The notes: generated by a model from the letters alone, not told the origin. A stretch of DNA of 35,408 nt from Bacteroides sp. (GCA_030151885.1 JASLCG010000060.1:1-35408), one strand, 5' to 3'. Numbered from the stretch's first letter, positions 25,121 to 35,016 are shown. Translations and numbers: made by a program.

Positions 25121-25894
25121 TTATTTTACATTTATAGAATTAATAACATTGTTTTTGGGATAGATTGTTTTAGCTTCTAATAAATATTTTTCTGCACTCT
25201 CTGAATCATTTTTTAAGAGATATAATTTTATTAGTTTTTCGTAAGCCTCATCTTTACCCCACTTAGGTAATCCTACACCATTGTTTGGCTGCTCATGTAA
25301 GCTAATACACTTCAATAAATATTTTTCTGCTTTTTGTTTACCACCAACTAAATCAGGTGTACTCATATCAACAATAGCTGCTACTAAGTTAGCTCTCAAG
25401 TTATTGGGATCTAATTCAATAGCCATATCACTATTTTCATTTCTATTTTTTATTAAATTCACATTAGGTTCCAATTCATTATCAATGTAAAAAGACTGCA
25501 TTTTTGCTAACAGAGCATAATCATCACTCGTCTTCACAGTTATGTTTTCAAGGATATTTACTCCTTCTGAAAGCGACTTAAGCACTTCACTATCATTTTT
25601 ATAAAAATAAAAATATAAAGCTTTCTGGTATTCTACATATCCTCTCCAATATGCTATAATACTTTCATTTTTATCTTTTTGATATTTAAATAGTCTATTT
25701 CCTAGCTTCTGTAAAGGAGAGTGTTCTTTGCTATAAATAGAGTTTGTAAATGCTTCATTAATTTCTTGTTCAATACCCTCTAGTGCATCTGCTACAACTA
25801 CAGGAAACATTCCAATTTGAACTTGACCTTGCACATAAAATAAAGGCAAGAATAGAGCTAAACACCAAACTAGTGTCCTTTTAATCTTGTACAT
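25121..25894 (-). CDS. Exported TPR-like protein of unknown function
   Basis: A 257-residue protein with a signal peptide (about 1-23; hydrophobic core LVWCLALFLPLFYV, then QGQ). The remainder is helical. The C-terminal part contains TPR-like units (KYLLKCISLHEQPNN, YEKLIKLYLLKNDSESAEKYLLEAKTIYPKN), and an Asn/Pro turn LDPNNLRANLVAAIVD in the middle is also TPR-like. A periplasmic or surface protein-interaction role is likely; no partner is suggested by context. It stands alone, converging on clpB. The 288-nt region upstream of it has no clear promoter match. Confidence 0.8.
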   Translation of the reverse strand: MYKIKRTLVWCLALFLPLFYVQGQVQIGMFPVVVADALEGIEQEINEAFTNSIYSKEHSPLQKLGNRLFKYQKDKNESIIAYWRGYVEYQKALYFYFYKNDSEVLKSLSEGVNILENITVKTSDDYALLAKMQSFYIDNELEPNVNLIKNRNENSDMAIELDPNNLRANLVAAIVDMSTPDLVGGKQKAEKYLLKCISLHEQPNNGVGLPKWGKDEAYEKLIKLYLLKNDSESAEKYLLEAKTIYPKNNVINSINVK

Positions 25895-26182
25895 ACTATC
25901 TAAGTTTTAAAATCATATCTGACAAATGTTTCGTACTTAAGAATAGATTATTAAAAAACTATTACTTCAAGTACTGAACTCATTAATTATTAAAACATTA
26001 TAACGATGTAAAAGTTTTAAACTTACACATAGAATGTATTAATGAGTACGTTACCAAAATATAATATCTAAATTCTTTTGAATGTAAATTAATTAGAAAT
26101 TAAAATAAATGCATACCTTTATTATCGAATAACAACAATATATTAATTATATACAATATATTTTTTACTTAAATCAATAAGT

Positions 26183-26845
26183 ATGAAACATAAGTTCAAT
26201 TTTTTAAGTAGCGTTATTTTGCTAGTCTTAACAATATCCTTATTAGGTAATATCGAAGCATCGATCTACGATTTCCGTCAAGGGTTCAAACAAGGCTATA
26301 ACAATTTACGCAAATCAAGCACCATAACAAAAGAGGAAGATTTTGACTACTACAATTATATCCGAGTACAATCTACTAAATACCCACATACAGAGTTTAC
26401 AACTAAAAACAGCTTAAATGGAACTGATGTTTTAATTTATCCTGAATACATCACCATAAAAACGCAGGCTCATAATGAGAATCTCTTTATTGAAATAAGT
26501 ATTATTTTCAGTATTCTTTGTTATACAATTGCAACTTTTATTGCTTTAATTTACTTCGTAAAGTTTATCATATCAGTCAATAGAAACAGAGTATTTGAAG
26601 AGATAAATATCCACTATCTTAAATTTATAGGAGTAGCATTTATAATTGCAGGATTGACAGAGTTAATCCTACATATACTCTTTTATTACCAAAGTAAGCT
26701 AGCTTTTCAAATTGAAGGCTATAAGTCAATAGTTGATTTTGGCAATAGCTATCTAAATGCAATTATTGGAATATGTGCATTATTAGTAGCCCAATTTCTG
26801 AAAATGGGTAAAGAGATGAAAGAAGAACAAGAGTTAATTATTTAG
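26183..26845 (+). CDS. DUF2975 membrane protein
   Basis: A 220-residue protein with four predicted membrane helices (about 8-26, 108-133, 150-174, 190-210), separated by a polar region (30-100) after the first helix. This matches the DUF2975 family. These proteins are usually followed by a small YozG-like Cro/C1 regulator, as here (10 nt downstream), so the pair may act as a membrane sensor and its transcription factor. That function is inferred from the recurrent pairing. The hydrophobic N terminus could also be a signal anchor. Confidence 0.82.
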   Translation: MKHKFNFLSSVILLVLTISLLGNIEASIYDFRQGFKQGYNNLRKSSTITKEEDFDYYNYIRVQSTKYPHTEFTTKNSLNGTDVLIYPEYITIKTQAHNENLFIEISIIFSILCYTIATFIALIYFVKFIISVNRNRVFEEINIHYLKFIGVAFIIAGLTELILHILFYYQSKLAFQIEGYKSIVDFGNSYLNAIIGICALLVAQFLKMGKEMKEEQELII

Positions 26846-26855
26846 AATAAAAACT

Positions 26856-27083
26856 ATGCCTATAATTATAAATCTAGATGTTGTCATGGCGAAACGTAAA
26901 ATCTCCTCTACTGAGTTAGCTGAGATAATAAATATAACTCCTGCTAACCTGTCTATCTTAAAAACAGGAAAAGCAAAAGCAATACGTTTCAATACACTAG
27001 AGGCTTTATGTGAAGCTTTAAATTGTCAGCCTGGCGATATTCTAGCATATATAAAAGATGATAAAAGTAAAGAAAATGAATAA
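26856..27083 (+). CDS. Cro/C1-type (YozG-like) helix-turn-helix regulator
   Basis: A 75-residue HTH protein with the compact fold of the YozG family. The helix-turn-helix is SSTELAEIINITPANLSILK, and the C-terminal RFNTLEALCEALNCQPGDIL is the family signature. It starts 10 nt after the DUF2975 gene and is probably its partner regulator. The stop codon overlaps the start of miaA by 8 nt, so translation of the two is likely coupled. Target genes are unknown; autoregulation of the operon is plausible. Confidence 0.92.
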   Translation: MPIIINLDVVMAKRKISSTELAEIINITPANLSILKTGKAKAIRFNTLEALCEALNCQPGDILAYIKDDKSKENE

Positions 27084-27996
27084 TAAATATGATTTAATTA
27101 CTATTCTAGGACCTACTGCGTCTGGAAAAACTCCTTTTGCTACTGCTCTAGCAGCAGAACTAGATGCAGAAATTATTAGTGCAGACTCCAGACAAATATA
27201 CAGGATGATGGACTTAGGTACAGGAAAAGATTTAGATGATTATATAGTCAATGGAAAAAAAATACCATACCATCTAATCGATATTGTTGACCCTGGATAT
27301 AAATATAACGTTTTTGAATATCAACAAGACTTCTTAACAGCCTATAACGATATAAAATCTAGAGGGAAGCAGGTTATCCTTTGTGGAGGGACTGGCTTAT
27401 ATTTAGAAGCTATCCTTAAAGGATATAAGTTACTTCCTGTACCAGAAAACAAAAAACTAAGAGAAGAACTCAAAGAAAAATCGTTAGAAGAGCTAACAAT
27501 ACAACTTAAAAAATACAAATCCCTCCATAATACAACAGATGTTGATACATGTAAAAGAGCAATACGTGCTATTGAGATAGAAGAATACTACCTTAGTAGG
27601 CCAGAAGAGGAGGTAACTTTCCCTACATTAAATAGTCTTATTATAGGAGTGGATATAGATAGGGATAAACGTAGATACAAAATAACAAAGCGTCTTCATA
27701 GTAGATTGGAAGCTGGGATGATTGAAGAGGTTAGAGATATTTTAAAAAGCGGAGTTAAACCTGAAGACCTTATATACTATGGTTTAGAATATAAATATTT
27801 AACGCAGTATATAATTGGAGAACTAACTTATGATGAGATGGTTAAAGGATTAGAAATAGCTATTCATCAATTTGCTAAAAGACAAATGACCTGGTTTAGA
27901 GGGATGGAAAAAAGAGGAATTAAGATAAACTGGATTCAATCCGAATTAAATACAAACGATAAAATAAAAAAAGTACAAAACTTTTTAGATAAATAA
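27076..27996 (+). CDS. miaA: tRNA dimethylallyltransferase MiaA
   Basis: A 306-residue MiaA, usual length. It transfers the dimethylallyl group from DMAPP to N6 of A37 in tRNAs that read codons starting with U. The P-loop is GPTASGKT, followed by SADSRQIYRMMDLGTGK (substrate and Mg binding) and GGTGLY; the C-terminal half carries RAIRAIEI and FAKRQMTWFR. The ATG at 27076 is chosen: it overlaps the HTH stop (ATGAATAA arrangement) and gives MNNKYDLITILGPT, as in the family. The ATG at 27058 would add six residues and a larger overlap. It is followed 36 nt later by kdsA. Confidence 0.94.
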   Translation: MNNKYDLITILGPTASGKTPFATALAAELDAEIISADSRQIYRMMDLGTGKDLDDYIVNGKKIPYHLIDIVDPGYKYNVFEYQQDFLTAYNDIKSRGKQVILCGGTGLYLEAILKGYKLLPVPENKKLREELKEKSLEELTIQLKKYKSLHNTTDVDTCKRAIRAIEIEEYYLSRPEEEVTFPTLNSLIIGVDIDRDKRRYKITKRLHSRLEAGMIEEVRDILKSGVKPEDLIYYGLEYKYLTQYIIGELTYDEMVKGLEIAIHQFAKRQMTWFRGMEKRGIKINWIQSELNTNDKIKKVQNFLDK

Positions 27997-28032
27997 CAAT
28001 AAATCACTACATTAACAAAAATTTAGATAAAT

Positions 28033-28851
28033 ATGATAGCAAATATACCAAATTTAAGACATAAAGATTCTGACAATTTTTTCCTATTAGCAGGCCCCTG
28101 TGTTATAGAAGGTGAAGAAATGGCTCTTAATATAGCCGAAAAGATTGTACAAATTACAGATGATTTAAAAATACCATACGTTTTTAAAGGATCTTATAGA
28201 AAAGCAAATCGTTCAAGGATTGATTCTTTTACTGGTATTGGTGATGAAAAGGCTCTCAAAATCCTTCGCAAGGTATCAGAAACATTCAACATACCTGTAG
28301 TAACAGACATACACACAGCCGAAGAAGCTAGTATGGCTGCAGAATATGTTGATGTATTACAAATACCAGCATTCTTATGTCGCCAAACTGATTTATTAGT
28401 AGCCGCTGCCAAGACTGGTAAATTTGTAAACATTAAAAAAGGACAATTTTTATCACCAGCATCTATGGAGTTTGCTGCACAAAAGGTTATTGATGCAGGA
28501 AATAAGAATGTTATGCTGACCGATAGAGGAACACAATTTGGCTATACAGATTTAGTAATAGATTACCGCGGAATTCCTGAAATGCAAGCTTTTAATGTGC
28601 CTGTTATTTTAGATGCAACTCACTCATTACAACAACCTAACCAAGCAAGTGGAGTAACTGGTGGTATGCCTAAGTTAATCGAAACAGTAGCTAAAGCTGG
28701 AGTTGCTGTAGGAGTAGATGGTTTATTTATGGAAACACACTCTAACCCTAAAGAAGCTAAAAGTGATGGTGCTAATATGTTACCATTAGATCAACTTGAA
28801 GATCTTTTAAGAAGATTAGTAAGCATACGAAAAGCTATTCGAACTCTATAA
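28033..28851 (+). CDS. kdsA: 3-deoxy-8-phosphooctulonate synthase (KdsA)
   Basis: A 272-residue KdsA, full length. It condenses phosphoenolpyruvate with arabinose 5-phosphate to Kdo 8-phosphate in the cytoplasm, the step before KdsC in the Kdo branch of LPS synthesis. Motifs are LAGPCVIEGE (about 19-28), the substrate-binding KGSYRKANRSR (about 55-65), TDIHTAEEA, KKGQFLSP and DATHSLQQPN, with VGVDGLFMETHSNP near the C terminus. It is 11 nt upstream of the M16 peptidase gene and downstream of miaA, apparently in one transcription unit. Confidence 0.97.
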   Translation: MIANIPNLRHKDSDNFFLLAGPCVIEGEEMALNIAEKIVQITDDLKIPYVFKGSYRKANRSRIDSFTGIGDEKALKILRKVSETFNIPVVTDIHTAEEASMAAEYVDVLQIPAFLCRQTDLLVAAAKTGKFVNIKKGQFLSPASMEFAAQKVIDAGNKNVMLTDRGTQFGYTDLVIDYRGIPEMQAFNVPVILDATHSLQQPNQASGVTGGMPKLIETVAKAGVAVGVDGLFMETHSNPKEAKSDGANMLPLDQLEDLLRRLVSIRKAIRTL

Positions 28852-28862
28852 AACATAAAGAT

Positions 28863-31691
28863 ATGAGACAATTTTCAACAAAGTTTAAAGCATTAGCATT
28901 TCTAGGATTGCTACTATTTACAGGTACCAGCTTCAGTGCTAACGCCCAGTCAATGGAGATACCCAATGACCCAAATGTACGTATAGGACAACTAGATAAT
29001 GGACTTACTTATTATATTAGACATAATAAGCATCCAGAAAAAAGAGCAGACTTTTATATTGCTCAAAAAGTTGGATCAATCCAGGAGAATCCAGACCAGC
29101 TAGGTTTAGCGCATTTTCTTGAACACATGTGTTTTAATGGTACAACACATTATCCTGGAGACTCTCTAAAAAAATACTTGGAGAGTATAGGTGTTAAATT
29201 TGGAGAAAATTTAAATGCTTATACAGCAATTGATGAAACTGTTTATAATATTTCTAATGTTCCTGTAATACGTGAAGGAGTTATTGATTCTTGTTTGTTA
29301 ATCCTTCATGATTGGTCTAATGACTTGTTACTAGAGGGTAAAGAGATAGATAAAGAGCGTGGCGTCATTACAGAAGAATGGAGAACTAGAATGAGTGCTA
29401 GTCAACGATATATTGAAAAGTTTCTGCCTATTGCATTTGCTGGTACCAAATATGCTAATTGTTTGCCAATAGGTGATATGAATATTGTTAATAACTTTAA
29501 GTATCAAACTCTTAGAGATTATTACGAAAAGTGGTATCGCCCCGATTTACAAGGTCTTGTTATTGTTGGTGATATTGATGTAGATATTATAGAAGGAAAA
29601 ATTAAAGAGTTGTTTAAAGATGTTCCTGCACAACCTGAAGGTGCAGAAAGAGTATATTATCCTGTACCAGATAACGATGAAACTATCTCTTTTGTCTATA
29701 CTGATAAAGAACAAGGAAATATTGTTATTAGCTTATATAATAAATACGATCCTTTTCCTAGAGAATTTAAAAACAACTTGGCATATTTACAAGTTCAGTT
29801 TGCCGTTAGTATGATTACAAACATGCTTAATAATCGACTTAATGAGATTGCAGAGCAAGCAAATCCTCCTTTCGTTTACGCAGGTGTATATGATTCTGAT
29901 TTTGTGGTTGCTAAGACTAAAAGAGCATTTAGCTCGGTTGTGGTTTGTAAAGAAGATAATGTAGTTGAAGGAATTAATACCCTGTTAACAGAAATAGAGA
30001 GGGTAAAACAACATGGCTTTACTGCTTCTGAATTCGAAAGAGTTAAGGCTCAATACTTAAGTAATCTTGAGTCCTCTTACAACGAAAGAGAAAAGACTAA
30101 AAATGGAGCTTACGTAAATGAATATGTTAGATTGTTTCTTGACAATGAACCTGCTCCTGGAATAGAATATGAGTATAACGTAATGAATGCTCTAGCTAGT
30201 CAAATACAGGTAATGCACATCAACCAACTTATACCTGAGTTATTGAAAGATAACAACAAAGTGATTTCTCTATTTGGACCAGATAAAGAAGGCCTTGTTT
30301 TACCAAATACAAATGAACTTAAAAATATAGTTGATAATCTTGACACATCTAATATAGCACCTTATGAAGATGAAGTATCTGACGAACCTCTTATTTCTGA
30401 AGAGCTAGAGGGTGGAAAAGTTGTCAAATTCAAAGACAATGGTATTTACGGATCCAAAGAATACATTTTATCAAATGGTGCACGTATCATAATTAAAGAG
30501 ACTGATTTCAAAGCAGATCAAATAATGTTACTAGCTAACAGTAAAGGAGGTGCATCTTTATATGAAGATAATGAAATTCATAATTTACAATACCTGAACG
30601 AAGTAGCTACTGTAGGAGGACTAGGTAACTTCTCTACTACGGATTTGAATAAAGTATTAGCTGGAAAGATGGTTAATGTTAACGCTTCAGTATCTAATCT
30701 TTCAGAGTCAATATCTGGATATAGTACTCCCAAAGATTTTGAGACATTAATGCAGTTGACCTATCTCACATTTACATCTCCTAGAAAAGACGAGAACTCA
30801 TTCAACTCTTTTCTTACAAGACAAAAAGCATTATTAGAGAATAGAACTAGTAATCCAATGGCTGCACTACAAGATAGTGTAAGCATAGCTATTTACAATA
30901 ATCACCCAAGGATTACTATTCCATCCGCTACAGATTTGCAAAAACTAGACTATGATAGAATCCTAGAAATATATAAAGAGCGATTTGCGAATGCTGCTGA
31001 CTTTACATTTGTATTTGTAGGAAACATAGATATAGACAAGGATTTACCTCTAATCGAGAAGTATATAGGTTCTCTACCTGCAAACAGCAAAAAAGAAAAC
31101 TTTATAGACAGAAAGTTAGATACTAGAAAAGGATTCTATAAAAATGTGTTTACAAAAGAACAACCTAATCCTAAAGCAACTAACTTGTGTGTATTCTCTG
31201 GTAAAATGAAGTTTACTCCAAAAAATGACTTACATCTATCTATTCTATCGGAAGTATTAACAATGGAGTATACTGAAAAAGTTCGAGAAGAAGAAGGTGG
31301 AACATATGGAGTTAGTGTCTTTAGTTCTCTTACTAAAGAGCCAAAAGAAGAAGCTTTACTGCAAATATTCTTTGATACAGATCCTCTTAAGAGAGATAGA
31401 CTTATGGAAATAATTTACAATGAACTTGATATAATCGTTAAAGAAGGACCAAATATAGATTATCTAAATAAAGTCAAAGAGAATAAATTGAAAAAACTGA
31501 CAGAGCTTCAAAAGGAAAATAGTTATTGGTTATCGGCTATTTCAACCTATGATAGAAATCACATTGATATAGTCAAAAATCAAGAAGCAATTATAAGTAA
31601 TACTACATCTAAGGATTTACAAAAGATTGCAAAAGCTTTATTCTCACAAAAAAACAGAATAGAAGTTTCAATGATCAGTCCTGCCAAATAA
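28863..31691 (+). CDS. Exported M16 (insulinase-family) zinc metallopeptidase
   Basis: A 942-residue two-half M16 peptidase with a signal peptide (about 1-29, ending ANAQ), so active in the periplasm or beyond. The zinc motif is the inverted HxxEH, seen as HFLEH at 84-88, with a third ligand predicted at Glu165 in ERGVITEE. The second half (from about 520) is the catalytically silent M16 domain with an RxxY-like motif region (EEEGGTYGVSVF near 810). M16 enzymes cut short peptides inside a closed chamber; the substrate is unknown. Cotranscribed with kdsA (11-nt gap). No truncation seen. Confidence 0.93.
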   Translation: MRQFSTKFKALAFLGLLLFTGTSFSANAQSMEIPNDPNVRIGQLDNGLTYYIRHNKHPEKRADFYIAQKVGSIQENPDQLGLAHFLEHMCFNGTTHYPGDSLKKYLESIGVKFGENLNAYTAIDETVYNISNVPVIREGVIDSCLLILHDWSNDLLLEGKEIDKERGVITEEWRTRMSASQRYIEKFLPIAFAGTKYANCLPIGDMNIVNNFKYQTLRDYYEKWYRPDLQGLVIVGDIDVDIIEGKIKELFKDVPAQPEGAERVYYPVPDNDETISFVYTDKEQGNIVISLYNKYDPFPREFKNNLAYLQVQFAVSMITNMLNNRLNEIAEQANPPFVYAGVYDSDFVVAKTKRAFSSVVVCKEDNVVEGINTLLTEIERVKQHGFTASEFERVKAQYLSNLESSYNEREKTKNGAYVNEYVRLFLDNEPAPGIEYEYNVMNALASQIQVMHINQLIPELLKDNNKVISLFGPDKEGLVLPNTNELKNIVDNLDTSNIAPYEDEVSDEPLISEELEGGKVVKFKDNGIYGSKEYILSNGARIIIKETDFKADQIMLLANSKGGASLYEDNEIHNLQYLNEVATVGGLGNFSTTDLNKVLAGKMVNVNASVSNLSESISGYSTPKDFETLMQLTYLTFTSPRKDENSFNSFLTRQKALLENRTSNPMAALQDSVSIAIYNNHPRITIPSATDLQKLDYDRILEIYKERFANAADFTFVFVGNIDIDKDLPLIEKYIGSLPANSKKENFIDRKLDTRKGFYKNVFTKEQPNPKATNLCVFSGKMKFTPKNDLHLSILSEVLTMEYTEKVREEEGGTYGVSVFSSLTKEPKEEALLQIFFDTDPLKRDRLMEIIYNELDIIVKEGPNIDYLNKVKENKLKKLTELQKENSYWLSAISTYDRNHIDIVKNQEAIISNTTSKDLQKIAKALFSQKNRIEVSMISPAK

Positions 31692-31709
31692 AAAATTACT
31701 AGACATTAT

Positions 31710-31741
31710 TAGTGGAGTTATTTTAACCAATAACTCCACTA
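31710..31741 (+). terminator. Hairpin after the M16 peptidase gene
   Basis: A perfect 13-bp stem (TAGTGGAGTTATT, 31710-31722 with 31729-31741) around a 6-nt loop starts 19 nt after the stop codon. There is no T-run directly after it, so it may act as an RNA-stabilising hairpin or a partial terminator instead. Confidence 0.55.
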
Positions 31742-31765
31742 GTACTTTATAGATGATATACAAGT

Positions 31766-33262
31766 ATGAAAAACATTTCTATTTACAAGCAGCTATTTAA
31801 AATAAATCGACTTTCTGCTAAAAGAGATCCAAATTATAGCACCAATAAAGTATTTAAAATTGTAGGATATATAACTGCCGCTTTACTATTTATCTTTTTA
31901 TTAAGTATTACCATCCTTATGTTATTAAATAGTTCTACAGTACATGAGGATATTGAACCAATTTTTAATCTAATTAATTACTCTATTGGAGGTATGTTAG
32001 TCTATGAGTTATTTTTTAGATTACTTATGTTATTAAATAAACCTCCTGTTAATCCATTTGCATTCTACATTCTTCCTATACCTAAAAAAAAGATTATACT
32101 TTTCCGTCAATTATATACTGCTGTAGGAAAAATAGGTTTAACTATGGCTATTTTTTTACTCCCAATGCTTAGCCTTGTAGCCTATACTTACAATGGACTA
32201 AGTGGCGTTTTTAGCAGTTTTCTCCTTTTAATTCTGTGCTTAATTATTAATAAACAAGTGTATGATTTTGCTACTATCGCCTTTAAAAGATATAAAGCAT
32301 TAACAACACTTATTCTAGGATGTTATGTTTTCTTATTATTAAGCCCCATTATATTTTCAAATAACGCATATTTTGAAAGAGCTATTTTGTATACAATTGT
32401 TCCTTATCACTCTTACTTTACACTTAATCTATTAATTCTATTGGCCTCTGCCATTAGCTTTATGTGGCTTAATAACAAATTAATGAGAAAGCAGAGTTTG
32501 GATGATATTGAAAGTGATAGTTCTTCTATTAGTAAACTTAAATTTTTGGATACATTTACGGTTAAGCTTGGTAGTATTGGCATCGCAATAAAAAATGACC
32601 TTAAACTAATACTACGAACGAAACAGGTAAAAATAGGATTATTAGTCATAATCATTATGATAGTTGTTCTCCCTTTTATTGGAAGCAAGTCAAACAAAAC
32701 AGCTCAAGACTATATCACTAGTTCCATTGCTTATATGTCTTTCTTTTTTATGGCTTTACCTATGAGTATTTTACCTTATGAAACATTCCATTATAATTTT
32801 CTATTCAGTAAAAAGTGGAGTATAAAAGATAGCTTATGGAGTAGATGGATCTTAAATCTTATAGTTATGTTTATATCGTTTATTCCTCTGACAACCTTCT
32901 TTATATTCAAAGGGTTCTCTCTTTTACCATTAATAGCTTTATTTTTTTATGGAAATGTTATTATTAGTGGAATCATAGGCTTTATTTTTTCAGCATATAA
33001 TACGATAAGCATTAATCCTTATAAGAAATCTAGAAACACAGGGACCTTTAATGGCGTCACAACTGTTTTTTACTTCATACTACCTTTAGTTAGTATTTTA
33101 TGCTTTTCTTTTTTCACTTTTTTATTAGGAGATATATTTTACTACATAGTAATATTGTTAACTATATTACTACTTATCATGTTCCCTACTATTATAAAGG
33201 CTACTGAAAAACTGATTATAAGAAGGAAACACATCATCTTGGAAAAAATCAAAAACAACTAA
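31766..33262 (+). CDS. DUF5687 ABC permease
   Basis: A 498-residue polytopic membrane protein with about ten to twelve hydrophobic segments, consistent with the DUF5687 family of ABC-2-like permeases in Bacteroidota. There is no signal peptide. The conserved polar pieces include FRLLMLLNKPPVNPFAFYIL-type N-terminal residues and NPYKKSRNTGTFNG between late helices. It is followed 11 nt later by an ABC ATPase lacking membrane segments, so the two form one transporter, most likely an exporter or a sensor-type complex. The substrate is unknown. Confidence 0.82.
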   Translation: MKNISIYKQLFKINRLSAKRDPNYSTNKVFKIVGYITAALLFIFLLSITILMLLNSSTVHEDIEPIFNLINYSIGGMLVYELFFRLLMLLNKPPVNPFAFYILPIPKKKIILFRQLYTAVGKIGLTMAIFLLPMLSLVAYTYNGLSGVFSSFLLLILCLIINKQVYDFATIAFKRYKALTTLILGCYVFLLLSPIIFSNNAYFERAILYTIVPYHSYFTLNLLILLASAISFMWLNNKLMRKQSLDDIESDSSSISKLKFLDTFTVKLGSIGIAIKNDLKLILRTKQVKIGLLVIIIMIVVLPFIGSKSNKTAQDYITSSIAYMSFFFMALPMSILPYETFHYNFLFSKKWSIKDSLWSRWILNLIVMFISFIPLTTFFIFKGFSLLPLIALFFYGNVIISGIIGFIFSAYNTISINPYKKSRNTGTFNGVTTVFYFILPLVSILCFSFFTFLLGDIFYYIVILLTILLLIMFPTIIKATEKLIIRRKHIILEKIKNN

Positions 33263-33273
33263 CACGAAATCTC

Positions 33274-34020
33274 ATGATACATATAAATAATCTTGTAAAA
33301 AGCTATAATAATCAGGTCGTATTAGATATCCCTGAATTAATAATAGAACAGAATCAACTTATTGGATTAGTAGGAAATAATGGCGCCGGCAAGTCCACTC
33401 TTTTCAAACTTATTTTAGATTTGATTGCACCTAACTCTGGAAATATAACCATTAATAATATTAATGTTAATACTAGTGAAGAGTGGAAAAATAGTACAAC
33501 AGCATATCTTGACAACTCATTTTTATTAGAATACTTAACTCCTACAGAATACTTTGAAACAATAGCTATTATGTCCAATCTTTCCAAAGAGCAACTAAAC
33601 ATAGAGTTTAAAAAGTATGAACGTTATTTAGGAGAGGATAATTTATCTAACAAAAAATATATACGTAATCTATCAGCAGGAAATCAACAAAAAGTAGGTA
33701 TAATAGGAGCTATGTTAAGCAAGCCTAATATTTTAATTTTAGATGAACCTTTTAACTATTTAGATCCAAGCTCTCAGGAAAACACTAAAATATTGCTAGA
33801 CAAATACAGAAAAGAAACAGGAGCTACTATTATTGTATCTAGCCATAACCTAGAACATGTGATAACAATTAGTTCAAGAGTAATATTATTAGAAAATGGA
33901 AGTATTATGAAAGATCTAGCTGACAGTCCTGAAATAATAGCGGAAGAAATACATGAATATTTTAATAAAACTATCATTACAGATGATGAAGGTGTTAATT
34001 CATCAACAACCTGTAATTAA
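33274..34020 (+). CDS. ABC transporter ATPase partner of DUF5687 permease
   Basis: A 248-residue ABC ATPase. Walker A is GNNGAGKST (34-42), the signature is LSAGN (133-137, a common variant of LSGGQ), Walker B is ILILDEP (153-159, Glu158) and the switch His is near 191. The usual Q-loop glutamine is not obvious; the corresponding stretch reads AYLDNSFLLEYLTPTE. The domain ends in a short extension after a SSHNLEH switch. Translationally adjacent to DUF5687 (11 nt) and to the TraB/GumN gene (13 nt), so a three-gene unit. Type of cargo not deducible. Confidence 0.92.
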   Translation: MIHINNLVKSYNNQVVLDIPELIIEQNQLIGLVGNNGAGKSTLFKLILDLIAPNSGNITINNINVNTSEEWKNSTTAYLDNSFLLEYLTPTEYFETIAIMSNLSKEQLNIEFKKYERYLGEDNLSNKKYIRNLSAGNQQKVGIIGAMLSKPNILILDEPFNYLDPSSQENTKILLDKYRKETGATIIVSSHNLEHVITISSRVILLENGSIMKDLADSPEIIAEEIHEYFNKTIITDDEGVNSSTTCN

Positions 34021-34033
34021 ACACAATCTTAAA

Positions 34034-34951
34034 ATGCTCAAAACAAGAATAGTTCTAATCACCTGTTTATTATACTTAATAATACCATCTATTAATGGTC
34101 AACTTTTGTGGGAGATTACTAAACCTAATCAGCCAACATCGTATCTTTTTGGAACACATCATTTAATACCTAAATCAATTCTAGATGATAAAAGTTGCAT
34201 TGAACTAGCATACAAGAATTCTGATATTGTTATTGGGGAAATTGATATAAAAGAGATGCAAGATCCTATTTCAATGAACTATTATATGAATGCAATGCAA
34301 CTATCTGAAAAGCTTACTCTAGAAAACTTAATCTCAGAGAAGAATATGATAGTTATTCAATCTGTTTTAAAGGAAATAAGTTTAAATTTTCCAAAATCTG
34401 TATTTATTAAAATGCACCCTGCTGCCCTATCACTTATTATTACTAGCAACTATAGCTCTAAGTATATTCAGGAAATGTACAATACTAATGAAACTAGTAT
34501 AGATGTGTACATACAACAATTAGCTACAAACGATAATAAAAGTATTATTGCTTTAGAAACACTTAAGTATCAAACTGACATTCTACTTAAAAGTAAAAGC
34601 CTAGAAGAGTTTAGTAAAGAACTTATAGATGTCTGTGAAGGTGCTAAATCTGGCAGGTTAGATATAGAGACTAAGAATCTTATAGAACTCTATCTAAATG
34701 AAGACATTTATTCAATTCTTAAAATTACAGAAGAGCAAAATGCCGATACAAGTTACAAACTTTCAGCAAACGAAATTGACCTATTAATAAATAAAAGAAA
34801 TATTCTTTGGACAAAAAAACTAGCTAATAGTTATCTTCCTAGCAATAGTTGTTTTATAGCCGTAGGTGCCCTACACTTACCAGGAAAAGAGGGATTGTTA
34901 ACTCTTCTTGAAAAAGAAGGATACAAAGTAACTGCTATTAAAGCACATTAG
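34034..34951 (+). CDS. TraB/GumN-family (Tiki-like) exported protein
   Basis: A 305-residue protein with a signal peptide (about 1-22, ending SINGQ), so periplasmic or lipid-free exported. It has the family's paired motifs: FGTHH near the start (40-43) and GALHLPGKEGLL near the end (278-289). In Tiki-type members such residues bind metal. The upstream frame stays open to 33953 and would overlap the ABC gene by 68 nt, but the signal peptide begins only at the ATG at 34034, which is therefore the start. Metalloprotease or adhesin-like activity is suggested by distant relatives, not shown. Last gene of the ABC unit. Confidence 0.85.
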   Translation: MLKTRIVLITCLLYLIIPSINGQLLWEITKPNQPTSYLFGTHHLIPKSILDDKSCIELAYKNSDIVIGEIDIKEMQDPISMNYYMNAMQLSEKLTLENLISEKNMIVIQSVLKEISLNFPKSVFIKMHPAALSLIITSNYSSKYIQEMYNTNETSIDVYIQQLATNDNKSIIALETLKYQTDILLKSKSLEEFSKELIDVCEGAKSGRLDIETKNLIELYLNEDIYSILKITEEQNADTSYKLSANEIDLLINKRNILWTKKLANSYLPSNSCFIAVGALHLPGKEGLLTLLEKEGYKVTAIKAH

Positions 34952-35016
34952 TTATATAAAACTACTATAAAAGTAACATAATATAGTACACTTTTAAAAC
35001 TATTTCTAACAATAAC

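Noticed and set aside
1718..28851. kdsC and kdsA as one operon
   Set aside because: They are 26 kb apart on opposite strands; only the pathway is shared.
9876..34020. The two ABC systems as one linked transporter locus
   Set aside because: They are 18 kb apart, belong to different families (MacB-type and DUF5687-type) and each has its own terminator or spacing.
33953..34033. Extended N terminus of the TraB/GumN gene
   Set aside because: It would overlap the ATPase gene by 68 nt and bury the signal peptide; the start at 34034 is better.
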